Source of the DNA: Myxococcota bacterium
GTDB lineage: Bacteria > Myxococcota_C > UBA6777
Reading direction: 5' to 3'
Assembly: GCA_963169055.1 (NCBI GenBank)
Contig: CAUJFU010000346.1
Coordinates: 1 to 24,916 of the forward strand
DNA: 24,916 nt
A program made the position numbers and the translations under genes. Shown here piece after piece: positions 17,027 to 24,890 of the stretch. How positions within the stretch are numbered: position 1 is the first letter of the stretch; each line of letters opens with the position of its first letter. Under the pieces are notes generated by a model. That model was not told the DNA's origin and made no database searches. It worked only from the letters and a program-made list of their open reading frames with translations.

Positions 17027-17539
17027 TTGGAAACCCCGAAGTACCGTAAGTACGAAACGATCTATATGTTGCGCCCCAACATCACCGAAGATGTGATCAA
17101 AAAAACCAACGAACGCATCTTTGATATCATCAACAACAAAGGAAAGCTCCTTGTTGTCGATAACTGGGGCCTCCGCAAGACGGCTTATCCCGTCCAAAAA
17201 CAACACAAAGCTTATTTCTTTCATCTGACCTATGCGGGCTCCCCCGGTTTGGTCGCTGATGTCGAACTCCAATGCCGCATCGCTGAAGACGTGATGAAGC
17301 ACCACAGCATCAAAATCGCAGACACCGTCCCTGCCGAAGAACTCGAAAAAGAAGTCGAATTCAAAGCGACTTCGCGCTCGGATGACGGCGGACAAGGTCG
17401 TGGACGGCGCGGTGATCGTGGTGATCGCGGTGATCGCGGTGGTGATCGCGGCGGTGATCGCGGTGATCGCGGTGGTGATCGCGGTGGTGATCGTGGTGGT
17501 CGTGGCGGTCGTCGTCGCGATGAGGATATGGACGAATAA
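17027..17539 (+). CDS. rpsF: 30S ribosomal protein S6 with Gly-Asp-Arg tail
   Basis: 170 aa from a TTG start with AAAAGGAGG 5 nt upstream. The S6 core is complete (residues 1-~115): KYETIYMLRPN, then NWGLRKTAYPVQKQHKAYFF and CRIAEDVMKHHSIKI. S6 binds 16S rRNA as a pair with S18. After ~residue 122 comes a tail of about 50 aa made of GDRGD/GGDRG repeats ending RRRDEDMDE, longer than the usual acidic end and resembling RGG-type RNA-binding tails. rplI follows 71 bp downstream. rpsR, which normally comes next, is absent. Confidence 0.95.
   Translation: METPKYRKYETIYMLRPNITEDVIKKTNERIFDIINNKGKLLVVDNWGLRKTAYPVQKQHKAYFFHLTYAGSPGLVADVELQCRIAEDVMKHHSIKIADTVPAEELEKEVEFKATSRSDDGGQGRGRRGDRGDRGDRGGDRGGDRGDRGGDRGGDRGGRGGRRRDEDMDE
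17397..17515 (+). repeat. 9/12-bp repeats coding the GDR/GGDR tail of S6
   Basis: Tandem units GGTGATCGCGGT and GGTGATCGC code alternating GDRG and GDR. Unit lengths are multiples of three, so the frame is kept. The array is also open in the other forward frames, which is a property of the repeat. Confidence 0.88.
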
Positions 17540-17610
17540 TAACTTACTATCGCGCTCTTTTGTGAAGGGATCCCCTTCCAGCGCGGTGGCTTGATTCGGA
17601 GGAGACTCCT

Positions 17611-18060
17611 GTGAAAGTTATCTTGAAAGAAGAACTGAGTGGTTTCGGCAAAGCAGGCCAGATCATCAAAGTGGCCCCCGGCTATGCACGAAACTATCTC
17701 TTTCCCCGCGATATCGCTGCGCTTGCGACAGAAAACAACTTGCGCCGTCTCGATCACGAGCGCCGCTTGATCGCGCAGCGCCAAGAAAAAGCCCGTCGCG
17801 AGGCCAGCTCCCTCGCCGACAAACTCAAAGATCACTCGATCACGCTTTATCGCCAAGTCGGCGATGAACAAGAAGAGCGCATCTTTGGCTCCGTGACCAC
17901 ACGCGATATCGCCGAAGCCCTCCGACAAAACGGCTTTAAGATCAGCCGCCGTCAAATCCGCTTCGACGAAAACGTCCGTACCCTCGGAACTTACGAGTGT
18001 AGCATCAAGCTGCATAGCGACGTGACGGTTCCCCTCAAAGTTTGGGTTGTCAAAGAGTAG
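17611..18060 (+). CDS. rplI: 50S ribosomal protein L9
   Basis: 149 aa, normal length; GTG start with GGAGGAG 6 nt upstream. The N-terminal domain (MKVILKEELSGFGKAGQIIKV, APGYARNYLFPRDIA) is followed by the long connecting helix (~40-80) and the C-terminal domain (IFGSVTTRDIAEAL, IKLHSDVTVPLKVWV). It binds 23S rRNA near the L1 stalk and helps keep the reading frame. It lies between rpsF and dnaB, as in many bacteria. Confidence 0.96.
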   Translation: MKVILKEELSGFGKAGQIIKVAPGYARNYLFPRDIAALATENNLRRLDHERRLIAQRQEKARREASSLADKLKDHSITLYRQVGDEQEERIFGSVTTRDIAEALRQNGFKISRRQIRFDENVRTLGTYECSIKLHSDVTVPLKVWVVKE

Positions 18061-18287
18061 TCCCCCTTCTCTTTTCTACCCTACCCATCGATCCTCCTTG
18101 GATCTGCTCGACTTTCCTCTCCCATCCTCCCTGCTGCCTTCTCTCTGCCCCCATCTATCGAAGCGAGGCATTTTCTCTTCGTCTGGCCTGAATTTGCCGG
18201 CTTTGTTATCTGCTGCGCCTTGCCTTCTTTCTTGGGTGCGCAGATCATTGAACGCCTTTTCTCTGTTCTTTTGTTGAGGAGCCTCCC

Positions 18288-20942
18288 ATGCAACGACGCG
18301 GCAACGCCACCGATCCCCGCGACAAAGAAGCCTCTCTCGCCGAACTCCAGCGCCGAGTCCCTCCCCAAAATATCGAGGCCGAACGCGCTGTCCTTGGTTC
18401 CATCATGCTGTTTAGCGAACTGCTTCACAGCATCCTCGGCGTTCTCAAAGCCAAAGACTTCTATCTCGAACGCCATCAGTGGATCTTTGAAGCCATCCTC
18501 GAACAAGAATCCGAGAACCTGCCCCTCGATATCATCTCCGTCGCCAACCGTCTCAAGATCAACGGACACCTCGAAAAGCTCGGTGGGATCGCGTATCTTG
18601 GCGAACTCGTCGATATGATCCCCTCCGCCGCACACATCGAACACTACGCCAAGATCATCCGCGATAAGTCTATCCTCCGCCAGATCATCACCGTCTGCAC
18701 TGATATCGCCAGCGAAGCCTACGAAGAACTCGAGCAAGTCGACCTCTTTCTCGATAGCGCCGAAAAACGCTTCTTTGAGATCCGTCAAGAAGGCCAAAAT
18801 AAAGATATCGCCCCCATCAGCGAGATCGTCAAAGATGCCTTTAACACCATCGAAAAACTCTACGGACGAAAAGAACTCGTCACGGGCGTTCCTACCGGCT
18901 TCGAAGAATTCGACAAACTGACTTCTGGCCTCCAACCCACCGACTTAATCATCCTCGCTGGACGCCCTGCGATGGGCAAAACCAGCCTCGCCATGAATAT
19001 GGTCGCTAACGCCGCCATCCACCACAACGTTCCCGTCGTCGTCTTCTCCCTTGAAATGAGCAAAGAGCAACTCGTCATGCGGATGCTCTGTTCCGAAGGC
19101 CGTGTTGACGCTTCCCGCCTTCGCACCGGCAATATGAAAGACACCGATATCCCCCGACTTATGCAAGCCGCCACCGAACTCGCTCGATCCAAGATCTTTA
19201 TCGACGACGGCGCAAACTCTAGCCTCCTTGAGATGCGCTCCAAATGCCGACGCCTCAAAATGGAACACGGACTCGGTATGATCATGATCGATTATCTTCA
19301 GCTTATGAAAGGTGGCGATCAAGGCGGCGATTCCCGTGAACGCGAGATATCCGACATCTCTCGCGGGCTCAAAGCCCTCGCCAAAGAACTCCACGTCCCC
19401 GTCATCGCTCTCTCTCAGCTCAATCGCTCTCTTGAACGGCGGCCCGACAAACGCCCCATGCCTTCGGACCTTCGCGAATGCGTTGCTGGAGACACACGCG
19501 TCGCCCTTGCGGATGGCCGCCAAGTTCCGATCCGAGATCTCGTTGGGCAATCCCCTCTCGTTCTTGCGATCTCCAAAGAAGGGAAAGTCGTGGAGGCCCA
19601 AAGCGATGTGGTTTGGTGTGTTGGAAAACGCCCCCTTTTTGAAATCGAACTCGCTTCCGGGCGCACCATCCAAGCAACCGCCGAGCACCGCTTTCTTTCC
19701 GCAAAAGGATGGGTGTGTACGCATCAGCTTCATCCCGAAGATCGCATCGGCATCGCTCGGCAACTTCCCTCCCCCCCGATGCCTAAACCTTGGTCTCATG
19801 CGCGGCTTGCCTTTCTTGGCTTGATGATGGGTGACGGCAGCTATCTCAAAGGCCAACCCATGCGATTTTCTTCGTCTTCAGAGGAAAACAGCTGTGTCGT
19901 TACGCAGGCAGCAGCCCAAGAATTCGGCGCCACCGTCACGCGGTACCACGGCGCGGAAACTTGGCACCAATTGTTGATCTCTGGAAACGGGAACCGCTGG
20001 AAGCCAGCGGGAGTGAATAAGTGGCTTAGAGAACTTGGCGTTTTTAACCAGCGCTCGCATGAAAAGCGCGTTCCATCAGAAATATTTCAATGTAGCAACG
20101 AAGATATCGCTATTTTCTTGCGTCATTATTGGGCTGCTGATGGAACTTTATATACTCGTCCTGATGGAAAAAAAGGAAGCCATGCAATTCAATGCTGCAC
20201 TACGAGCTTAGGACTCGCGAAGGATATCGCTGTGCTTCTTCTTCGGTTTGGCATCGTTGCTCGCATCAAAAAAGCGCAAAAGAAGGGCTATCGGGCGAAT
20301 TATCTGGTTTACGTTTCGGGAAGTACCGAACAAAAGAAGTTTATGTGCGAGATCGGCAGCTTCGGGCCACGTAAAGCGCAAGCGGAGCGTCTATCGCAAG
20401 CGCTTAACGGCGTCCGTCCCAATCCCAACGTGGACACCCTCCCTCAAGAGTCTTGGGATGTTGTGTTGGAAGCAATGGAAAAAGCGAATATTACGCCGAT
20501 GCAAATGGCCACAAAGCGAGGTTTGGGAAAAAATAGCCGCGCAAAAGTCAGCATTAACCCAACGCGCCGAATCCTCAAAGAATACGCAGAGATTCTTGAC
20601 AACCAAGAGATCCGTAGCGCAGCGCAGAGTGATATCTTTTGGGATAAGGTTGTTCGCATTTTGCCTTTGCCAGAAGAGCAAGACGTTTTCGATCTAAGCG
20701 TACCGTCCGCGTCTTCGTGGATCGGAAACGATATTTTCTTACATAACTCCGGAGCTCTTGAGCAAGACGCCGACATGATCGTCTTTGTCTATCGCGACGA
20801 AGTCTATAACCCCGAAACCGAAGATCGCGGTATCGCCGAGATTATCATCGGTAAACAACGCAACGGACCCACCGGCACAGCCCGCGTTCGCTTCTTTCAC
20901 GAATACACCAAGTTCGATAACCTCTATCCCGATCAGCCTTGA
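18288..20942 (+). CDS. dnaB: Replicative DNA helicase DnaB containing an intein
   Basis: Precursor of 884 aa; ATG with AGGAG 6 nt upstream. The spliced helicase would be 461 aa, the usual size. The N-terminal domain (~residues 17-120: PPQNIEAERAVLGSIM, RHQWIFEAI, GGIAYLGEL) binds primase. The RecA-like domain has Walker A GRPAMGKTSL (K231) and Walker B MIMIDYLQLM (~330-339). The helicase sequence stops at SDLRE (397) and resumes at SGALEQDADMIVFVYRDE (821), a classic DnaB intein site, so activity depends on protein splicing. The 227-bp gap after rplI is pyrimidine-rich on the plus strand and holds no gene or clear terminator, so read-through from rpsF-rplI is possible. No obvious terminator follows the stop; MITE copy 2 begins within 80 bp. 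Confidence 0.97.
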   Translation: MQRRGNATDPRDKEASLAELQRRVPPQNIEAERAVLGSIMLFSELLHSILGVLKAKDFYLERHQWIFEAILEQESENLPLDIISVANRLKINGHLEKLGGIAYLGELVDMIPSAAHIEHYAKIIRDKSILRQIITVCTDIASEAYEELEQVDLFLDSAEKRFFEIRQEGQNKDIAPISEIVKDAFNTIEKLYGRKELVTGVPTGFEEFDKLTSGLQPTDLIILAGRPAMGKTSLAMNMVANAAIHHNVPVVVFSLEMSKEQLVMRMLCSEGRVDASRLRTGNMKDTDIPRLMQAATELARSKIFIDDGANSSLLEMRSKCRRLKMEHGLGMIMIDYLQLMKGGDQGGDSREREISDISRGLKALAKELHVPVIALSQLNRSLERRPDKRPMPSDLRECVAGDTRVALADGRQVPIRDLVGQSPLVLAISKEGKVVEAQSDVVWCVGKRPLFEIELASGRTIQATAEHRFLSAKGWVCTHQLHPEDRIGIARQLPSPPMPKPWSHARLAFLGLMMGDGSYLKGQPMRFSSSSEENSCVVTQAAAQEFGATVTRYHGAETWHQLLISGNGNRWKPAGVNKWLRELGVFNQRSHEKRVPSEIFQCSNEDIAIFLRHYWAADGTLYTRPDGKKGSHAIQCCTTSLGLAKDIAVLLLRFGIVARIKKAQKKGYRANYLVYVSGSTEQKKFMCEIGSFGPRKAQAERLSQALNGVRPNPNVDTLPQESWDVVLEAMEKANITPMQMATKRGLGKNSRAKVSINPTRRILKEYAEILDNQEIRSAAQSDIFWDKVVRILPLPEEQDVFDLSVPSASSWIGNDIFLHNSGALEQDADMIVFVYRDEVYNPETEDRGIAEIIIGKQRNGPTGTARVRFFHEYTKFDNLYPDQP
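19479..20747 (+). other. In-frame intein with LAGLIDADG homing endonuclease
   Basis: 423 residues (398-820 of the precursor). Splicing motifs: N-terminal Cys398 in CVAGDTRVALADG (block A); TAEHRF with Thr464 and His467 (block B); C-terminal VFDLSVPSASSWIGNDIFLHN with His819-Asn820 and +1 Ser821 (blocks F and G). Between them lie two dodecapeptide motifs, FLGLMMGDGSYL (Asp516) and FLRHYWAADGTLY (Asp618), so the endonuclease looks intact. A homing endonuclease cuts intein-free dnaB alleles so that the intein spreads. Codon use in the middle (about 20040-20700) is more AT-rich than in the exteins, consistent with transfer. The frame has no stop or shift, so splicing is probably active. Confidence 0.96.
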
Positions 20943-20991
20943 TTCCGCCCACCACCTTCTTCCCCAGAAGACACAAAACCCACAAAAACTA

Positions 20992-21010
20992 CCCAACCGC
21001 GTAAGTCCTA
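20992..21010. repeat. Solitary right terminus of the MITE family
   Basis: CCCAACCGCGTAAGTCCTA matches the right end of copy 1 (2708-2726) at 17 of 19 positions, but no matching left end lies upstream. It is directly followed by TACAAA and then by copy 2. Confidence 0.75.
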
Positions 21011-21016
21011 TACAAA

Positions 21017-21188
21017 TAGGGGTTACGCAGTTGGCTAAAAAAACCCGTGTTCGTGCCGCTTGAAGCGACAGAGTCGTCTGTCTGAAAAACTTGCGATCTC
21101 TTCGCCAACACGGGGTCACCCTTAGCCGTGCTCCCTTGTGGGGTGTGGGGTGAAACCCCACAAAAACCATCGAACTGCGTAAGTCCTG
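21017..21188. mobile_element. MITE-like non-autonomous element, copy 2
   Basis: 172 bp; left end TAGGGGTTACGCA (two changes from copy 1), right end TGCGTAAGTCCTG. TACAAA flanks both sides (21011-21016 and 21189-21194), a 5-6-bp target duplication. It shares with copy 1 the AAAAAAACCCGTGTTCG block, the ACACGGGGTC block and the hairpin GTGGGG / CCCCAC (~21139-21162). The middle is diverged, so the copies are not recent duplicates. It has no transposase and lies between the convergent dnaB and M23 genes. Confidence 0.83.
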
Positions 21189-21259
21189 TACAAACAAAAA
21201 AGCTAGAAAAGTCGAAGAGTGGGAAGCGAAGGGAGGAAGAGAGCGGAGAGAAGGGAGGA

Positions 21260-22285
21260 TCAGCGGGTGGGGAATTGGAGGTCAAGTTGGCGGCGATGCT
21301 GCTGAAATGCGGCGCGTTGCTCTTCGGGGAGGGCGCGGGTGTAAGTTTCATGAAAGCGGAAGGGGTCGATGACTTTGCGGCCATCCATGATCTGATAATG
21401 AAGGTGGGGGGCGGTGGAACGCCCCGTGTTTCCGACATAACCGATCACCTCATTGGCAGGAAGGACGCGCCCGACTTTGACGCTGTCAGCGATCTTTTGA
21501 AGGTGGAGGAACATGATGCGCAAGTTGGGCTTGTGGAGGGGCGCGACTTCGAGGCAGTTTCCATTGTAGCGGAAGTTCCAAGTGGTACGGACGACTCGCG
21601 ATCGGAAGGGCAGGTATAACTTCGTACCGATGGGGGCTTTGAAGTCGACGCCTTTGTGCTTGGGACGCATCTTGAGGATCGAAGTCACTTGATCGTATTC
21701 ACGCAAAGGCGCGTTGCGGAGCTTTTGTTCGATCTCGTTGCCTTCGGCGTCGTAGTACGCGGCAAAACGCCGACCGGGTTCTTGGTAGCGATAAAAGGCA
21801 TAACTGCGGTTGTGTTTGGTGCTGTTGTAGCGCATTGCGATGATCTCATACAGCGATTGCGTATCGACGGGGCGATAGATCACTTCGATCTTGTCGCCAC
21901 GACGGATCTCGTTGCGCAGGTTGACGCGCCAGATCAACAAGCGAGCCGCCAACGCACTCAAGAATGTTGCTTCTTTGGCCTCCATCCCACCTTTTTTGAA
22001 ACTCAGAGAAAGCGGCCCAACCATCGTGGTTTGAAAGGTCTTGAGTCCACCCGAGGCCGTTGTCTGGCTTGGTGCGTCTTGGGCATTTGGTTGGACGCGA
22101 GCAGCTTGCGTGGGGGCCGCAACAGAGGCGCGTTGGAGATGCAGGGTGCTTTGTTGAGCTTTGGGCCGGGTGTTACGCGGCCAAAAAACAAGGGCCACCA
22201 GAGCCATAAATACAGCACCACCCGCCATGATCACCATCGGGTTCAGGGTTGCGCGACGCATCATAGAACGATTCTTCCGAATCAT
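21260..22285 (-). CDS. M23 (LytM-type) peptidoglycan endopeptidase, membrane-anchored
   Basis: 341 aa; ATG at 22283-22285 with AAGGAG 6 nt upstream (the frame opens 18 bp earlier without an SD). A basic N-terminus is followed by one membrane helix (VIMAGGAVFMALVALVFWP, ~17-36) that may be an uncleaved anchor. A Gln/Ala/Pro-rich linker leads to an N-terminal helper domain (~90-190: RRGDKIEVIYRPVD). The M23 domain has zinc ligands His210 and Asp214 (HKGVD) and His294-Leu-His296 (HLH), with a further His in MFLHLQK. Such enzymes cut peptide cross-links of the cell wall. The catalytic set looks complete. It lies 187 bp downstream of hemL on the same strand; its own promoter is likely but I could not identify one. 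Confidence 0.92.
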   Translation of the reverse strand: MIRKNRSMMRRATLNPMVIMAGGAVFMALVALVFWPRNTRPKAQQSTLHLQRASVAAPTQAARVQPNAQDAPSQTTASGGLKTFQTTMVGPLSLSFKKGGMEAKEATFLSALAARLLIWRVNLRNEIRRGDKIEVIYRPVDTQSLYEIIAMRYNSTKHNRSYAFYRYQEPGRRFAAYYDAEGNEIEQKLRNAPLREYDQVTSILKMRPKHKGVDFKAPIGTKLYLPFRSRVVRTTWNFRYNGNCLEVAPLHKPNLRIMFLHLQKIADSVKVGRVLPANEVIGYVGNTGRSTAPHLHYQIMDGRKVIDPFRFHETYTRALPEEQRAAFQQHRRQLDLQFPTR

Positions 22286-22472
22286 CGAACTCTCCTTCAG
22301 CAAAAAGGGGGAACGAATGGAACGTGGGGTGTCGTGAAACCTTCACCGCGAGGACTCCCCCAAAGATGGGGCTGTTCCATCCGATCGCAACGTATGCTTC
22401 GCACTCTACTCCACCCCCAGCCCTCCCGCAAAAAAATCACCAAATCACAAGCAGAAAAAGATGGGGGGAAGA

Positions 22473-23768
22473 TTAAGCGGAAAAGGCGATGGCAAGGGCC
22501 TCTTGGTGGGCTTGGAGAGTGTGTTGAATGTCGTCGTGGGTGTGGGCAGCGGAGACGAAGAATGCTTCGAACTGGGCGGCGGGCAGGTATACACCGCGTT
22601 CGAGCATCGCGTGGAAGTAGCGTGCAAAGGCGGCGGTATCGCAATGACGGGCTTCGGTGTAGTTGCGAACGGGGGTTTCGGAGAAGAATAGGCAGAGCAT
22701 CGAGCCGTAGCGCGTAAGGTAGAGATCGCGCCCGATGGCGGAAAGTCCCGCACGAAGGCCGTCTTCGAGTTGTTTGCAGGTATCTTCGAGGCGGGCATAG
22801 AGGGCGGGGGTGAGGTGTTCGAGAGTGGTGAGTCCCGCAGCGGTGGCAAGGGGATTTCCAGAGAGCGTGCCAGCTTGGTAGACGGGGCCAACGGGGGCGA
22901 CTTGTTGCATGAGATCGGCGCGCCCACCATAAGCACCGACAGGAAGGCCGCCACCGATGATCTTACCGAGCGTGATCAGGTCGGGTCGAATACCAAAAAG
23001 CTCCGTCACACCGCCCGGAGCGACGCGAAATCCTGTCATGACTTCGTCGAAGATCAGCAACGCACCATGACGCAAGGTGATCTCGCGCAACCCTTCGAGG
23101 AATCCGGGCTCGGGTTGGATCAGCCCCATATTCCCCGGGATGGGTTCGATGATGATCGCGGCGATGGAGTCGGGGTATTCGGAGAAGAGGCGCTCGATAC
23201 CCGCGAGGTCGTTGTATTCGGCGAGCAGGGTGTCGGCTGCGGTTCCTGCGGTGACACCCGGGCTATTGGGGACGCCAAAGGTGGTGGCTCCCGAACCCGC
23301 AGCGATCAAGAACGAATCACCGTGTCCGTGATAACAACCAGAAAACTTGATCAGGCGGTCGCGTTTTGTGGCGGCACGAGCAAGGCGGATCGCGCTCATG
23401 GTAGCTTCAGTCCCCGAACTGACGAGGCGCACCATCTCCATGCTTGGGAAGAAGTCGCGGATCTTTTCGGCCATCAAGACTTCGCGGACGGTGGGCGCTC
23501 CATAGCTTGTTCCATCGGCAGCAGCGGCTTGGATGGCTGCGACGACTTCGGGATGGGCGTGACCAAGGATCATTGGCCCCCATGATCCGACATAATCGAT
23601 GTATCGGTTTCCGTCTTCATCCCAAAGATAGGCTCCTTGAGCGCGTCGGATCATCGGAGGGGTTCCACCCACCGCTCGAAAAGCCCGAACTGGCGAGTTG
23701 ACGCCTCCCGGCATGATGTGGCGTGCGCGTTCTATCCACGCTTGGCTTCGTTTGAATGATATGGACAT
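22473..23768 (-). CDS. hemL: Glutamate-1-semialdehyde 2,1-aminomutase
   Basis: 431 aa, the usual length. A PLP enzyme (class III aminotransferase fold) that converts glutamate-1-semialdehyde to 5-aminolevulinate, the C5 route of tetrapyrrole synthesis. Motifs: MPGGVNSPVRAFRAVGG near the N-terminus, VGSWGPMILGHAHPEV, SSGTEATMSAIRLARA (phosphate binding), FDEVMTGFRV, and the PLP lysine Lys269 in LGKIIGGGLPVGAYGG. AAGGAG lies 8 nt before the ATG. It starts 21 bp after the hemD stop, so the two form an operon. Confidence 0.97.
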   Translation of the reverse strand: MSISFKRSQAWIERARHIMPGGVNSPVRAFRAVGGTPPMIRRAQGAYLWDEDGNRYIDYVGSWGPMILGHAHPEVVAAIQAAAADGTSYGAPTVREVLMAEKIRDFFPSMEMVRLVSSGTEATMSAIRLARAATKRDRLIKFSGCYHGHGDSFLIAAGSGATTFGVPNSPGVTAGTAADTLLAEYNDLAGIERLFSEYPDSIAAIIIEPIPGNMGLIQPEPGFLEGLREITLRHGALLIFDEVMTGFRVAPGGVTELFGIRPDLITLGKIIGGGLPVGAYGGRADLMQQVAPVGPVYQAGTLSGNPLATAAGLTTLEHLTPALYARLEDTCKQLEDGLRAGLSAIGRDLYLTRYGSMLCLFFSETPVRNYTEARHCDTAAFARYFHAMLERGVYLPAAQFEAFFVSAAHTHDDIQHTLQAHQEALAIAFSA

Positions 23769-23789
23769 GAATGAGACTCCTTCTTTATT

Positions 23790-24635
23790 TTAGTCGATAG
23801 GGCTTATGCGATTGGGTTTGTGTTCTTTGTGGATCGTATCACAGACGGCTTCGCCATAGACGCGCATGGAAGGCTGTGGAGAAACCACCCAAGGCGATAT
23901 CCCCCGTTGTTCGAGGGCCGCCGCTGTTGTGGGGCCGATGGCCGCAAAGCGCAGCTCTTTGGGGAGGGTGTGCGGCTCAACCCCCAGATCCGCCAACAGC
24001 GCATCGAGTTGCGACGGGCTGTTGAGCGCCACCCTAACGATATCACCGCACAAAAGCAACGAGCGCAGCGTGGGCGGCAAGGCCACAGGGACGATGGTGT
24101 AGACCGCAAGGCGTACGACGGTGGCTCCCAGCGCAGAAAGGCCGATGGGAAGGGTGTCACGGGCTTCGCTAGAACCTGCAAACAAGTAGCGTTTGTTGTG
24201 TTGCGGGCCTTGTTGGGCGATGGCGGAGAGCAAACCGCTGGCGTCTTGGGTCGAAGGGATCAAGGCAGGGGAGAGACCCAAAGCCGCGCAAGCGCGGGCC
24301 GTTTCTTGACCAACACAGTACAAACGTTCGGACAGTAGGCGCTTTGCGATGGAATCTTCGTCAATTCTCGCTGCTTCGCAGCTTTGCAGCAAGGGTTTGA
24401 GAAAAGAACGAACACTTTCGGCGCTGGTGATCAAATAACCATCGTACTGTTCGATATCTTGTGCGTAGGTACGCCACTCGGAAGAAGACAGTAGTGGGTG
24501 GATATCCAAAACAGGGGCCGCGATGACGGGGATATCCGCTTGTTCGAGAACAGCGCAAAACTCTTCGCATCGTTTGCGTTCGCGTGTAATCAAAACAGTC
24601 GGATAACGAGCAGAAGAAGGCGGGTTGTGTTGCAT
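23790..24635 (-). CDS. hemD: Uroporphyrinogen-III synthase
   Basis: 281 aa, the usual ~250-280. Cyclises hydroxymethylbilane to uroporphyrinogen III with inversion of ring D. The family is poorly conserved, but the pattern fits: PTVLITRERKRCEEF at the start, APVLDIHPL, YDGYLITSAESVRSFL, CVGQETARACAALG, then the second domain with LFAGSSEARDTLP, YTIVP, ALNSPSQLDAL and AAIGPTTAAALEQRG. Directly upstream of hemL, which supports the call. No strong SD precedes the ATG. The 27-bp tandem repeat begins only about 30 bp upstream of the start codon, so the promoter must lie beyond the array or between it and the gene. Confidence 0.93.
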   Translation of the reverse strand: MQHNPPSSARYPTVLITRERKRCEEFCAVLEQADIPVIAAPVLDIHPLLSSSEWRTYAQDIEQYDGYLITSAESVRSFLKPLLQSCEAARIDEDSIAKRLLSERLYCVGQETARACAALGLSPALIPSTQDASGLLSAIAQQGPQHNKRYLFAGSSEARDTLPIGLSALGATVVRLAVYTIVPVALPPTLRSLLLCGDIVRVALNSPSQLDALLADLGVEPHTLPKELRFAAIGPTTAAALEQRGISPWVVSPQPSMRVYGEAVCDTIHKEHKPNRISPID

Positions 24636-24668
24636 CGGTCTTTCGCTGCCTTGTTGTATTGGGATGCC

Positions 24669-24890
24669 TCGGATAGCTCGGTTGATTCGGATGTATCGGT
24701 TGATTCGGATGTATCGGATAGCTCGGTTGGTTCGGATGTGTCGGATAGCTCGGTTGATTCGGACGTGTCGGATAGCTCGGTTGATTCGGATGTGTCGGAT
24801 AGCTCGGTTGATTCGGATGCCTCGGAGAGTCCGAATAGTTTGGATAGTTCGAATAGTCCAAATAGCCCGAATCGTCCGAATAGCCTGAAT
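24669..24890. repeat. 27-bp tandem repeat array upstream of hemD
   Basis: Five full 27-bp units and one 18-bp unit run from 24669 to 24821. Each is built from three related 9-mers (TCGGATAGC, TCGGTTGAT, TCGGATGTG). From 24822 to about 24890 the array decays into 9-bp units such as AGTCCGAAT. Because 27 is a multiple of three, several frames stay open. One plus-strand frame (from TTG at 24630 to the window edge) would encode a Ser/Asp-rich acidic repeat (SDSSVDSDV). A minus frame gives HPNQPSYPT repeats. None has a convincing start with an SD or a domain, so I do not call a gene. Confidence 0.9.

Noticed and set aside
14678-17395. A 905-residue minus-strand open frame opposite the pyrophosphatase and rpsF
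   Set aside because: It runs antisense to a clearly recognised gene, is rich in Gly, His, Asp and Arg without a domain, and its openness follows from the codon bias of the real strand.
24669-24821. CRISPR array
   Set aside because: The 27-bp units are head-to-tail with no unique spacers and no cas genes nearby; it is a simple tandem repeat.
24361-24861. A 166-residue minus-strand protein with HPNQPSYPT repeats overlapping hemD
   Set aside because: The repeat part is open only because its period is a multiple of three, and the rest is hemD read out of frame.
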